This document shows positions 11,503-22,642 of a stretch of 60,000 bases of DNA, one piece after another; position 1 is the first letter of the stretch; each line of letters begins with the position of its first letter. The translations under genes were made by a program, and so were the position numbers. Source of the stretch: Adiantum capillus-veneris (taxonomy: Eukaryota > Streptophyta > Polypodiopsida > Polypodiales > Pteridaceae); the NCBI GenBank assembly GCA_014529385.2, contig CM043954.1, forward strand, positions 7,443,806-7,503,805, written 5' to 3'. The notes under the pieces are model-generated. The model saw only the letters and a program-made list of their open reading frames with translations, had not been told where the DNA came from and did no database searches.

Positions 11503-12343
11503 TGTCACGTGACACATCCAACCCTATGTGTCCGTGGACATGCTACAGCACGACAAGGGTTTAGTCAGTCTAGTCAGTCTAGATTAGAAGTGATCTGGCA
11601 CTTTCGTGAGTCTATTTGTAGACCGTGCATACCCAGTCACTTAGTGTAGATGCATATCCTTTGGTTGCACACAGCATGATCATAAGCATTCCCATCAGAA
11701 TCCTTCAAGGAAATTTTCCAGTGCATTTAGCCTATTTTCCCTATTTTTTGACATTTTTCACTTATTATTTTTAAGTGACTTTTGTTGGAAAGTAGGTAGG
11801 GCAATTTTGCTAAGTTTGTATATAAGGAAACTAGAGCTAGCACTATTTGGTAGAAGAGGCAAGAGGAGCCAAGCTCAGCAAGCAACTTCTCAACAAGACC
11901 ACTTGGCGGTTTACCCCACCAAGCAGGAAGAATCAGCTCTAGCGTTTTCTCATCAACAGATCACTGCGACGGAAGATCCCATTGTATAGCGTTTTTGCAT
12001 CATCATCCCTCGTCGGAAGAAGCAGACAAGCTAGCGTTTTTGAAGACCAGCAAGCTGGCGTTTTTGGAACACATCAGCCTAGCGTTTTTGAATGTCCTAG
12101 CGCTTGCAGATCCTAGCCTTTGCAAGTTCAGCCCTCGCCATTTTCAGCATTAGAAGACCATCAAGATCAGCCCCTAAACAGCAGCAGATTTAGCCCGGTA
12201 AGAAACTCGGTTTTCAGCCTTAAGGAACCTCTGTTTTCAGCCCTAAACCTGCAGATTTTCAGCGACCAAGACCCACAGAAACAGCCCCCCAAATCAGCGT
12301 TTTTGGATTGTAGCAGATTTCAGCCCATAGCGTTTTTGGACAG
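11503..12343 (+). mobile_element. Family A LTR4, cut by the chromovirus
   Basis: It begins TGTCACGTGACACATCC and carries the core-promoter block with TATATAAG at 11819-11826, then repeated TAGCGTTTTTG motifs. It stops at 'cgtttttggacag', where the chromovirus LTR begins (12344). LTR1 continues past the same point (near 695), so LTR4 has been interrupted; its 3' part is not found beyond 18780. Confidence 0.85.
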
Positions 12344-12846
12344 TGTAACAGACTTGGACACTCCAAGTCAAGAATCAACCGCGACAGCACCAAATAACCA
12401 CTTCAAAACAATTCACAGATCACAATAGATTTGCACTGGCCCGGCGGAGTTCCGTGCCTAGAGATATTGGCCCCAAAGACTGGCGTCCCTTTCGGTATTT
12501 CTTTTTGTATTAATCAATCATTAAAGTACAAGAGAGCGGTTAGGGTTTCACTCTCAGACTCTGCGTCCAGATGCTTTCAGAAGTGAGGCCCTCACCACTA
12601 ATTTAAAGGTTACAAGGGATGCCCAAAAGCAGAGCCCCAAAAGCTTTTAAAATAAAAAGCATCAGTTCTCTCTGTCTTAGAGAGTCTTTTCTCTTTTTTT
12701 TATTAAAAAAAAGCAAAATTCGTGTCGCTCATCATTTTCCGAATTTTTTCTTTTTTAATAATGAAAAGCCTCTGCGATTTCCGGAAATGACGGTTTCTAG
12801 CAGAAATTAGGGTTTTTGTTGTCCGCCATGTCATCGCTTTGTGACA
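12344..12846 (-). mobile_element. Chromovirus 3' LTR (503 bp)
   Basis: On the minus strand it runs TGTCACAAAGCGATGA to CCAAGTCTGTTACA. It pairs with the 5' LTR at 18259-18780. A polypurine tract (GAGGGGGTTA on the minus strand) abuts it at 12847-12860. It contains the GAAATACCGAAAGG / GGGGCCAATA module (about 12430-12510). Confidence 0.9.
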
Positions 12847-13445
12847 TAACCCCCTCGTGAAAGCATTGTAATCGACTGCGATTACGCCTGCAAAACCGAC
12901 AAAAGTCATAATAAACCATCTTAACAGACACTGACTGTTAGTACCTACGTACTAGGAACACACATCTAGCACATGTACAAAATCGACAGTCACATCACAC
13001 GACATCACAGGACATCACCAGACATCACAGGACATCACATGACATTCAACATTCATTCGGATCTTAGACCATGATTTATCGACAATGTAGCTAGCAATCA
13101 CATCTAGGTCCAATCGGGACCTGATCGATGTCCGATTGACTAACCCCTATTGCAACCATGTCTATTCGAGATCAATCAGACCAAAATGCTGCAGTCATTT
13201 CGTCTGTCAGTTCCTGCACTCACAAGAAGTCAAGAACAAATCAGTATCATTATCAGGAATTCCATTTCATAAAGTCATCCAGTAGAATACTGTCAGCTCT
13301 CAGTATCCCTGAAGCTCAAAGAGACATCAGTGACTTTAGTATCAAAATCAAGGCATCTGTTGACAAGGGAGCGGAGTGACTCCCCTCTTGTGCATCCCAC
13401 TGCACCAGATCTCCGGCCAAGCTGAATTCTGGGTTTTGTTTGGAG
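12847..13445 (-). other. Chromovirus 3' untranslated region
   Basis: No gene is seen between the pol stop and the 3' LTR. The segment holds a 10-bp periodic repeat (12991-13050) and, next to the LTR, the polypurine tract. A related 3' region is seen at 22030-22150 on the plus strand. Confidence 0.65.
12991..13050 (+). repeat. Six decamers of GACATCACAG type
   Basis: Successive ten-base units read cacatcacac, gacatcacag, gacatcacca, gacatcacag, gacatcacat, gacattcaac. The period is exactly 10 bp, about one helical turn. It lies about 150 bp from the 3' LTR. Confidence 0.8.
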
Positions 13446-14305
13446 TAGACTATGCTAAACCAAAACATCGAGGTAAAGTTTCACAATCCGAGGAGTATCT
13501 GCTATGTCCTCCTCCTCCATCCACTTCGCATCAAATGCAGGAAAGTTCTTGAACTAAACCAAGAACCGCCTTCGGACTTTACCTTTCTTCGTATCATTAT
13601 GTGCCAAAATCTGTTCAGGAACAAGGATCTCCTCGTTTTCTTTCACTTCGGGTTGCTCATCAGGCTCCCCATCATCAGGCACATCACCCTTAACAGGGTT
13701 CAAGAGACTCACATGCAATGCATTATGAATCCTCCAAGTATCTGGCAGTTTCAATCGGAAGGAGACATCATTTATCTTTTCAGTTATTTGGAAAGGTCCG
13801 TAGTATCGCATACTAAGCTTTGGAAAAAGCCTCTCCTTTCCCTTTTTCTTTCTTAGGCGTGCCTTCTCAAAAGTAAGAGCACCCAATCATCCTCCTTCAG
13901 TTTCAAGTCGCGTCGATGGCGATCCGCTGCCTTTTTCTGTCATTCTTGAGACTCCTCCAAAGTCTCGCGAACCTCGGCAAAAGCCGTATCCAAATCTCAC
14001 GAATATTCATCCGCTTCAAATATCTAATCTTTCGTGCTCAGGAAAGATGGAACCTTCGCAGCACTTTCAACAATCTCACATGGCGTCTTCCCTGTCGAAG
14101 AGTGTATCGTGTTATTGTAGGCAAATTCCACCAAAGGTAAGTTCTTTTCCCATTGAGTCTTCTGATCCGAGATACAAGACTTCAATAAATCTAAAATCAC
14201 TGAATTGGCAATCTCAAATTGCCCGTCAGTCTGCAAGTGGAACGATGACGAGAACTGCAACTGCGTGTCAATGTTCTCCCAAATTGCCTTCCAAAACAAA
14301 CTCAT
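13446..14305 (-). pseudogene. Chromovirus integrase C-terminus and chromodomain
   Basis: Reading downwards on the minus strand, 14305-14024 gives the end of the integrase core: QTDGQFEIAN with the catalytic glutamate and PLVEFAYNN. After a frame change 13886-13554 gives the integrase C-terminal part ([20 protein letters not shown]), then [12 protein letters not shown] and [10 protein letters not shown], the first strand and basic patch of a chromodomain. The rest (FPAFDAKWMEEED) follows in a shifted frame down to a stop near 13450. Chromodomains at this place direct chromovirus integration to particular chromatin. The copy is broken by at least two frame changes. Confidence 0.8.
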
Positions 14306-15437
14306 AAATCTGGGGTCTTTGTCGGAGACAATCGTCTCAGACGTGCCATGTAATCGGAAAAATCATCGTGATCATTCTGTGTTCTTGGGAGATCAAAAAT
14401 GAAATCCATTTCAATATTTTCCCAGGGGCGGGTGGGTATGGGTAAAGGCTGTAACAATCCCTGTGCCTTATGCCTGTCAAACCGACCTTCTGGCATACCA
14501 AGCAACTGCGCACAAACTCTTCCACATCCTTTTTGAGTCTCGGCCCAAAGAAGTATCTCTGTACCCCTTTCATGGTGGTAGCAATGCCGCGGTGACCCGT
14601 AAAAGGTGGACAGTGGCATTCAGTCATAACCTTTTCCCTCAACGGCTGTGTAACGTACAACATAGTCTTTTTCATCAAGTAGCCTTCCCGAAGGGAGTAT
14701 CCAGCTACTGTCTCCCCATCCTGTATCCGTGTGAAAATATCTGCAAAATCTGTATCTGTGGCATACTGATCGACCATATCCTCGAAGCTCCTATGATATA
14801 TCGCGGAAATAGCCAGAACCAATGGTTTCCGAGACAAAGCATCTGCCACCACATTCTTCTGTCCCTGCACATGGACAATCTGGAAGTGGAATTGTGACAA
14901 GATGTTCGCCCACCGCATCTGCTTTTCCGAAAGCTGCTTCTGTGACAAGAAGTAGCGCAAACTCTGATGGTCTGTAAAGATAGTAAAATCTGCTCCGAGT
15001 AGGTAATACCGCCACTGAGTAAGAGCATGGATAACCGCCAAAAGCTCTTTCTCATAAATCTGTGCTGTCATCTCCGGCCTAGAGAACAAACGGCTCTCGT
15101 AAGCTATGACATGGTCTTCTTGCATCAAGACCGCACCCAGACTACGACCACAAGCATCACAATATACTTCAAATGACTTCTGCAAGTCCGGCAAAGTCAA
15201 AATAGGTCCCGTAGTCAATTTCTCTTTCAATGTCCGAAAGGCAGTCACCTCTGTGGGTCCCCACGAAAAAGGTACTCCTTTCTGTGTCAAGGTATGCAAA
15301 GGGGAAGCAACCTCTGCAAACTTTCGTATGAACCGCCTGTAGTACGAACACAGTCCCAAGAAGCTTCTAACTTCATGGACATTCCTCAAATCGGGCCAAT
15401 CACGGATAGTCTCTATCTTGGCCAGGTCCATTTGCAC
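14302..15437 (-). pseudogene. Chromovirus RNase H and integrase N-terminus
   Basis: The ORF 15437-14337 opens with the RT connection (DWPDLRNVHEVRSFLGLCSYY), then RNase H motifs: VYCDACGRSLGAVL with the first acid, EKELLAVIHAL, FTDHQSLRYF and VVADALSR. The integrase HHCC finger follows (HCPPFTGHRG ... CLVCQ) and the start of the core. The core has lost about 35 codons: RTQNDHDDFSDYMARL passes almost directly to SPTKTPDL, so the region holding the second aspartate is damaged. The junction to the RT frame near 15437 is a one-base shift. Confidence 0.85.
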
Positions 15438-16114
15438 TCTTGCTGTGCTGACACAATGTGTCCCAAAAAGTGTATCTCTGGTAGGAAAAATTCACTTTTC
15501 TTTGCATTAATCAATAACGTGTGATCTCGTAATGCCTGAAAGACTTGAAGCAGATGATCTCTGTGTTCTGCCTCATTCTTGGAGAAAACAATGATGTCGT
15601 CAAAGAAAGTGCCAACAAATAGCCTGTACTCTCGAAAAATCCTGTCCATCATCTGGTTAAATGTCGCAAGAGCATTGGTTAAGCCAAAAGGCATCACCAA
15701 AAACTTAAATAACCCAAAAGTCGTCCGAAAAGCTGTCTTGTATACATCTCTTGGCGCTATCCTGATCTGATGATATCCACTCTTCAAGTCAATCTTGCTA
15801 AAGCACGAGGATCCCTGTAACCTGTCGAGTATATCATCGATCCTAGGAATCGGAAATCTATTCTTGATGGTGATTTCGTTGAGAGTGCTATAATCGATGC
15901 ACATTCTCCAAGATCCGTCTTTCTTCAAAACCAACAACATTGGAGAGCAATACGGTGAAGTACTAGGTTGGACAAGACCCTTTTCCAAGAGGTCTTTCAC
16001 TGGGTTCATAATCTTTTCATTCTGTACTCGGCTCACACGATAAGGTGGCCGATTTGGTGGCGTGCTTCCGGGTATCAGATCAATGGTCTGATCTTCAGGC
16101 CCTCTGAAAAGCAA
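15413..16114 (-). pseudogene. Chromovirus reverse transcriptase
   Basis: The protein has the gypsy RT order: [78 protein letters not shown] and the catalytic FFDDIIVFS (FDD in place of the usual YVDD or YIDD). It copies element RNA into DNA. The frame is open for 233 residues and then shifts before RNase H. Upstream, towards 16580, the protease link is broken. Confidence 0.9.
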
Positions 16115-16331
16115 TCGGCATAAGTGTGGAGAAAAATCTTGGTGTTCTTTTGATCAGGTCAAATCATATTCAACCTTTATCCATCGTTCAGTTCTCTCCC
16201 AAAAGAATGAGTAAGAAACTGAAGTTCATCACGTACAATCTCTAAGCCCTTCATTTATCAAAGTCGCTTTCTCGGCTCGGTAGTCAACCACGGCGTAGTT
16301 CTTGTGGTACCAAGGGATCCTGAGTAGAACG

Positions 16332-16568
16332 TCACTCGCGTGCCCTGAACACCCCTGTCATTGCAAATGAAGTTTGCCAATGCTCGGTGTAATGGCAACA
16401 TCCCATCCGGGTGCCAGTCGAACTACCTCCGCTTGTGGCGTCAGTCTGTCGGGCGTAATTCCAAATCGAGCCGCCAATTCCAAGTGAAAAGAAGTTGGCC
16501 TTGGCTCCTTCAAAAGAGCTTTCTGATCCTTCACTTTGCCCAAAAAGCGGCAAAGTTTGTACTTTCAT
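16332..16568 (-). pseudogene. Chromovirus protease remnant
   Basis: The sequence SSFEGAKANFFSLG is recognisable against VIFFDGGAKANFISPELA in the 41263 copy. The catalytic aspartate and the following frame are disrupted, with a shift after GAKANF. It cannot encode a working aspartic protease. Confidence 0.65.
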
Positions 16569-18210
16569 TCATTAGATTCGGTGCAGGTCCCACGCCATGT
16601 GGTATCAGTTCTGCTTTTCTATCTGCCTTTTCTGCCATGTTCCTTAGTTGCTCTCGAACTCTCAGGCCTGTCATCGTCTTTATCATTTTGTTCTTTCTGT
16701 GCCTTTTTAGGGCACTTCGCGGAGATATGTCCATGTTCCCCGTATCCAAAGCACTTCCCTCTCTGATGAAGCGAGCTCTCTCCTCAGGAGTAAGCTTGGG
16801 TCGTGCATCCTTTTTCGCTCGATTGCTCTTTTTCTTTCTACTTTCATTCCCAGAAGTCGGTCCGGCTCGTTGTGTCATGGCCTCATCTGTGGGGTAGGTC
16901 AGATTGTCAGAGTGAATGGCAAAGCCCTGCTTCGCATGACTCATCAACTCCTGAATAGAAGCTGACTTCTGTTCCAAGCAGTGATCTCGGATCTCCCAAG
17001 GTAAACCGCTCAATCTGTTCTTTGAACGAGATCTTCTTAAATGAAGAGGCGGGTAGAAAAGAGCTCTAGAATCTTTCACAGTAAGCATTGATTGTATCTC
17101 TCTTGGTTATCCGAAGATGGTTCCAAGCAGCTCGTACATCTCGTTCATATTCTTGTGTCAACCAAGAAGAAATAAAAAGATTCTTAAATTTCAGCCATTT
17201 AACTGGCGCAGTCTTGTTTAAAAGAAGCGTGGACCACCAAGTACGAGCATTCCCCTTAAAGTAAGAGACAGCTCTCCGAATCTTGGAGTGCTCTGAATAG
17301 CGTCCTCCCACGAAAGCGATGTCAGACTGCTGTATAAAAGACAAAGCCTTCAAAGCATCTGAGTATCCTAAAAAAGTATCAAACTTGATCGAGTGGCCAC
17401 CTTCCTTAAACTCTCGGACTTTCTTGCTTTTATCTTCGAGAAAGTCATACTGGTTGGCTTTGTAAAAATTCTTCTTGTTCGCATAAAAGTTTCCGTCATT
17501 GGAATCTGAGTTGTCTGTAGACGAGTCCTTAGTAGAACTGTCAGTCTCTGGGCGAGATTTAGCCTTCTTTGCCTTTTTCTTGCCCTTTCCGAAGCTTTGT
17601 TTCTTGCTTCGCTTTTTACCTTTTCTGTCTTCTTCGCTCGAATCTGAAGAGCTAGAAGAACTGTCAGAAGAAGAAGAAGAAGAAGAAGAAGAAGAAGAAC
17701 TGGGGACTCCTTCAAATCGAACACGCTTCTTCTGTTTCTTTGCCTTGTTGAATGTCGACTGACGACCCAAATATCCCGGGAAGTCAGTGCCTTTCTTCTC
17801 CTTTTTGCCGTGCTTTTTGGCTTTCTTTTGCGCGTCAAAAAGCTGAGCAATCCGTGCATTAATCACCTCTTGTAATTGCTTCTCTGAATATTGTTTGTGA
17901 TCAGAAGGTTTCTTGAGAGTGGGTTTCAGGGGTGGTGTAGTGGTTTTTTGCTAGTGCGTATGCACTTCCTGAAAAGAAGTCTCGCTCATATATTTTGCCA
18001 ATTTCGGATCCTTCACAAAACTGAGCATCATCTTTGTTGCATCGCCGATCAATTGACGACGCTCCATCTCTGTTTGCTCCGCCTGAGTAGGTCGAGGCGG
18101 GCCATACTCTCTGTCTGAATCTTCGTTGTGATCCCAGCCCGCATCTCCAGATGCAGAGGGAGTCGACTGATCCTTGCCTGAAGCCGTAGGTGCCGCGGAA
18201 AAAAAATTCG
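16531..18210 (-). pseudogene. Chromovirus gag
   Basis: The gag starts near 18210 on the minus strand (GKDQSTPSASGDAGWD). A TAG at 17951-17953 stands where the second copy at 30303-30779 has tryptophan (EVHTQWQKT there). From 17866 the ORF gives a basic stretch, a serine run coded by a GAAGAA-type repeat (17660-17700), an acidic/lysine stretch and a retrotransposon-gag core (SIKFDTFLGYSDALKALSF, FKGNARTWWSTLL). After a shift near 17080 it continues to LTPEERARFIREG, where the CCHC knuckle is destroyed by a frameshift (compare CFECGETGHIAAKC at 29140-29190). Confidence 0.85.
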
Positions 18211-18239
18211 GGGATCGGATTTCCCGTAGAAGAGAATTC

Positions 18240-18258
18240 GGCCGTGCTCTGATACCAC
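18240..18258 (-). other. Chromovirus primer binding site
   Basis: On the minus strand TGGTATCAGAGCACGG follows one base after the 5' LTR end (GTTACA). It is complementary to the 3' end of plant initiator methionine tRNA. Confidence 0.9.
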
Positions 18259-18780
18259 TGTAACAGACTTGGACACTCCAAGTCAAGAATCAACCGCGAC
18301 AACACCAAATAACCACTTCAAAACAATTCACAGATCACAATAGATTTGCATTGGCCCGGCAGAGTTCCGTGCCTAGAGATATTGGCCCCAAAGACTAGCG
18401 CCCCTTTCGGTATTTCTTTTTGTATTAATCAATCATCAAAGTACAAGAGAGCGGTTGGGGTTTCACTCTCAGACTCTTCGTTCAGATGCTCTGAGAAGTG
18501 AGGCCCTCACCGCATATTTGAATGTTACAAGGGATGCCCAGAAGCAGAGCCCCAAAAGCTTGAAAGCAAAAGCAAATTCTCTCTCTCTCAATGAGAGTAA
18601 AAATAAAGCATATTCTCTCTTTATCTCTCTTCCAATTTCCTTGCAAAGCCAAAAAGCAGGGATTTGCGTCGCTAAAAAAAAAACAAATTTTATTTTCGAC
18701 TTCCGCGATTTCCGAAAATTAGGGTTTTTGGCAGAAATTATGGTTTCTGTTGTCGGTAGCCACATCATCACTTTGTGACA
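18259..18780 (-). mobile_element. Chromovirus 5' LTR (522 bp)
   Basis: Minus strand TGTCACAAAGTGATGA to CCAAGTCTGTTACA. It differs from the 3' LTR by numerous substitutions and small gaps, so the insertion is not recent. It joins the copia RT frame at 18781 exactly after the codons for LHGDVEEE. Confidence 0.9.
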
Positions 18781-20902
18781 CTCTTCCTCCACATCACCGT
18801 GCAAGAAAGTGGTATGTACATCCATTTGGTCCATTTCCAGATTAAGGGCAGCCACTATGGCAAACAATACACGCAAAGTGCTCATCTTCACTATAGGAGA
18901 GAACACTTCCTGAAGGTCTATGCCCTTGTTTTGAACATATCCCTTTGCAACCAGCCTTGCCTTATACTTGGGTTTTGCATCAACTGTCTTGATTTTATAC
19001 ACCCATTTGCTAAGAATAGCCTTCCTTCCTTTGGCCAATTCCACCAAATCCCAAGTATGATTAGCATGCAAAGCTTTAATCTCTTCCTGCATAGCACGCT
19101 CCCACTTGTCACTGTGCTCACATGTCTTTGCCTCTTTATACGAAGAGGCTCTCCCTCATTTGTCAACATAATGTAATGCAAAGAGGGATCATATCTACTC
19201 CCAGTCCGTCTTGGACAAGTAGACCGCCTCACCCAATGATCCACATTATCCGGTAATGGGTCTACATCAGGTGGCATGATAAAATCATCAACAATGGGCT
19301 GCTGTACATCATTTTCAGCATAGTTTGGTGGCTGCAAATGCCCTTCAGGAGCCTCAATTTGCTACCCAACATCTTCTGGCTCAAACACCACTGGATCATC
19401 TACATTTTCAGCCATATGTGGTGCATCTTGAGGGTCAAGAATAGGCCTAACAGGTGGTTGGTCATGCTGAAATTTGACCCTTTTATGGTCATGCTTTGAG
19501 GCACAATTGTTTTGAAGCAGCCTTGCCTCATTAAAAACATCATCCCGGCTGCGTACAACCCTTTTGAGCTGAGGTAACCAAATCTTGTAACCCATTTTGC
19601 CTTCTTCACCATATCCCATGAAAAGGCCTTTAATGGACTTGGCATCTAGTTTGCTCCTCAACTCAGGTTTAATATGCACAAAAGCTTCGCAACCAAAAAT
19701 GCGTAAGTGATCATATGAAGCAAGCAGGCTTGCCAGACCAAACCTCTTCAGGGATGTCACCTTTCGAAGACATGTGAGGGGATCGATTGCATATATGCAC
19801 TGCAGTTTTCAAAGCTTCTCCCCAAAATCCATGAGAGAGATTAGCTGTGGACAGCATGCATCTCATCCTCTTACAAAGTGTCCTATTGAATCTTTCAGTC
19901 ACACCATTAGAAGAGGGGCTGTATGGCATAGTAAGTTCCCTCTTAATGCCCAAATTTTCACAAAATTTGTTAAATTCAGCACTTGTGAACTCCCCCCCAT
20001 TGTCCGTACGCAAGCATTTCAGCTTTCTACCTGTTTGGGTGGTCACAAATGCATGAAATTTCTTAAACGCAGCAAAGGCTTCATCCTTAGATTTAAGCAA
20101 ATAAACCCAAATTTTCCTAGAATGATCATCAACAAAGGAGACAAAATAGCATGCACCTCCCATAGACTTAGTAGGCATGCTACATACATCAGAATGTACA
20201 AGATCAAGCACACAAGATTTACGAGAGACACCCGAGTAATAAGAACGCTTTACTTGCTTGCCATATTGACATTCATTACAAAAGTCAAGCTTTGTGCCTT
20301 AAGCATCAAGCTTGTTCAAAGTACAAAGCTTAGAAAGGCCCTTTTGGCTCATATGGCCAAGTCTCTTGTGCCATGACTCCATGTGAGAGTTAATTTCAGC
20401 CAGGCAATAAACTTGTCCAACGTGGCCTTTCCATGCATGCAGTAAAGTGTCCCTTTCTTTGTGCCCTTTACAATCAGCCTTGAGCCTTTAGTCATTTTCC
20501 ATGATCCTCTCTCAAACAAGATGCTGTAACCATGCATATCCATTTGACCAACAGAAAGCAGACTCTTCTTGATTCCCGGCATATATCTAACATCATGCAA
20601 GATAAGCTCATTTGTGCCATCTATGGAGAGATGCACAGTGCCAATACCCTCAATGGAACATGCATGATTGTTTCCAAGGTATACATGTCCATGCTTGCCT
20701 GCATCAAAAGTAGAGAAACACTCCTTGATAGGAGTCACATGAAATGAAGCACCGGAATCAAGTATCCAGGTTTGGGATAATGCATCATTGACAGTCAACA
20801 ATCATCAATAAGATCACTCTTGGTGATCTGCATGTCCTGTGAATGAACATTACGAGAGGCATCAAGGTCATAAGCATCATCTGACAAAGTGACTGTCCGC
20901 CT
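18781..20902 (-). pseudogene. Ty1/copia pol fragment (protease to RT)
   Basis: Downwards on the minus strand: protease WILDSGASFHVT (DSGA) near 20760; the GAG-pre-integrase zone; integrase with HSDVC, LRTDNGGEF and NGVTERFNRT (D, D, E) at 20211-19711; the linker SYDHLRIFGCEAFVH; and RT start ALHANHTWDLV, KWVYKIK, RLVAKGYVQ, FSPIVKM, DVHTTFLHGD. RT stops at LHGDVEEE where the chromovirus LTR begins, so the YVDD motif and RNase H are missing. At least three frame changes are seen (near 20300, 19760 and 19340). Confidence 0.9.
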
Positions 20903-22024
20903 TTTACAGGTCACCGCGGCATTGCTACCACCTTAAAAGGGGTAGAGAGATACTTCTTTTGGACGAGACTCTCGGAGGATGTGGATGAGTTTGTGCGCAG
21001 TTGCTTGGTATGCCAGAAAGTCAAGTTTGACAGGCATAAAGCACAAGGATTGTTACAGCCTTTACCCATACCCACCCGCCCCTGAGAAAGTATTGCAATG
21101 GATTTCATCTCCCGAAAACACAGCGTGGGCACGATTGTTTATTGCCCAGGTCTTCAAATTACATGGCATGCCTGAGACGATTGTCTCCGACAAGGACCCC
21201 AAGTTCATGAGTTTGTTTTGAACGGCTATTTGGGAGAACATAGGCACGCGGTTGCGGTTCTCATCATCATTCCACCCGCACACTGACGGGCAATTAGAGA
21301 TTGCTAATTCAGTGGTACTGGATTTGTTGAAGTCTTCTTTGTTGGATCAGAAGACTACTTGGGAAAGGTTTTTACCTTTGGTGGAATATGCCTACAGAAA
21401 CACGCTTAACTGATTGATGGGAAAAGTGCGATTTGAGATTCTTGTATTTGCTATGAAGGTTCTACCCTTCCTTAGCGCGAAAGATACGCCAAACAGTTCA
21501 CGAGGGACTTGGTCCGGAAGGCTTTGCAGAAGGTTCAGGAAAGACAAAAAAAGGTAGCAGATCGCCATCGCCATGATTTGAAATTGAAGGAGAATGATTT
21601 GGTGCTCTTACATTATGGGAAGGCACGCTCGAGAAAGAAAAAAAGGGAAAGGAGCGGCTTCTTTGAAAGCTTAGCATGAGATAGTGTGGACCTTTCTAGA
21701 TTTTCCGAAAAGATAAATGATGTCTCCTTTGGATTGAAGCTGCCAGAATACTTGGAGGATTCACAATGTTCTTCATGTGAGTCTCTTGAAGCCTTTTGAA
21801 GGCGATGTGCCTATTGATGAACAACCCGAAATGGACGAAAACGAGTAGATACTCGTTCCAGAACAAACATTGGCAAGAAAGAAGGTAAAGCGAACTGACG
21901 GTTCTTGGATAATTCAAGACCTACTTCGCATTGGATGCGAAGCGAATGGAGGAGGAAGACCTAGCATATCTTCCTCGGAATGACAATCTTTACCTTGAAG
22001 CTTTTGGTTTAGCATAGTCTATTC
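20903..22024 (+). pseudogene. Chromovirus integrase to chromodomain fragment
   Basis: Plus strand. It begins inside the HHCC finger (FTGHRGIATTLKG, ERYFFW, SCLVCQK) and continues with core pieces (AMDFIS; KLHGMPETIVSDKDP at 21160-21210; TDGQLEIANS) and the C-terminal zone to the chromodomain-like FGLDAKRMEEED near 21930. A large part of the core is deleted, and frames change several times. It is related to the 14 kb copy but in the opposite direction. Confidence 0.8.
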
Positions 22025-22361
22025 CAAATGGAACCTTGAATTCAGCTTGGCCGGAGATCTGGTGCAGTAGATTTGCACAAGAGAGGAGTTACTCCGCTCC
22101 TTTGTCTACAGATGCCTTGATTTTTGATACTAGAGTCACTGATGTCTCTTTGAGCTTCAGGGATACTCGCCTGCCCGCACTCTTGTACTTAGAACTCAGA
22201 TTAATACAAAAAGAAATACCAAAAGGGGCGCCAATCTTTAGGGCCAATAACTCTAGGCACGGAACTCCGCCAGGCCAATGTCGAATGAATTGTGAACTGT
22301 TTTCAAGTGGTTATTTGTGCTGTCGCGGAAGATTCTTGACTTGGAGTGTCCAAGTCCGTTA
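22025..22361 (+). mobile_element. Chromovirus 3' region and partial 3' LTR
   Basis: The first 130 bases match the 3' untranslated region of the 12344-18780 element. At about 22165 the sequence jumps into the LTR (ACTCTTGTAC onward), keeps the GAAATACC / GGGGCC module and ends GTCCAAGTCCGTTACA. The polypurine tract and the first part of the LTR are deleted. Confidence 0.75.
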
Positions 22362-22632
22362 CAAGCGTCTAGAAGAGTCTCTCATTAAGTGTTAAAGTCA
22401 TATGTGTATGATCAATAGTCTCGTTGGGAGCAGTGTCTCCCGCTAGTTCAAGCAATTTTGAATGACTCCTATTCCAGTGCCATTGATAGAACTCCGTATG
22501 AGGTCGCATTTGGCTGTCCGTGAAATCGTAGACGAAGCTAAAGTCATGTAGCCGGAGCAGATTTTGCTGCATCGTTTTGGCCATGGCTCAAAGAAACAAG
22601 CACGATTGAAACAAACTTGGACACCCCAAGTC
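22362..22632 (+). mobile_element. Gypsy integrase and LTR-end debris
   Basis: A short piece reads like the integrase tail motif (NDSYSSAIDRTPYEVAFG, about 22456-22520). Near 22613 the sequence again resembles the chromovirus LTR end (TTGGACACCCCAAGTC), interrupted by a copia LTR. Confidence 0.5.
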
Positions 22633-22642
22633 TGTTGGGTTA

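Larger units (their letters stand above)
12344..18780 (-). mobile_element. Ty3/gypsy chromovirus, both LTRs, decayed
   Basis: A 6.4-kb element on the minus strand: 5' LTR, primer site TGGTATCAGAGC, gag, protease remnant, reverse transcriptase, RNase H, integrase, chromodomain, 3' untranslated region, polypurine tract, 3' LTR. The flanking bases do not form a target duplication (gacag against ctctt), and the two sides are different elements (family A LTR4 and copia pol), so recombination or deletion has changed at least one flank. Every gene carries frameshifts or stops. Confidence 0.9.

Noticed and set aside
12991-13050. Possible CRISPR-like array
   Set aside because: The units are 10 bp with no spacers, in an evident plant retrotransposon.
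18469-19092. Single 207-residue frame joining copia RT to another tail
   Set aside because: The second half is chromovirus LTR read by chance after the insertion junction; not a fusion gene.
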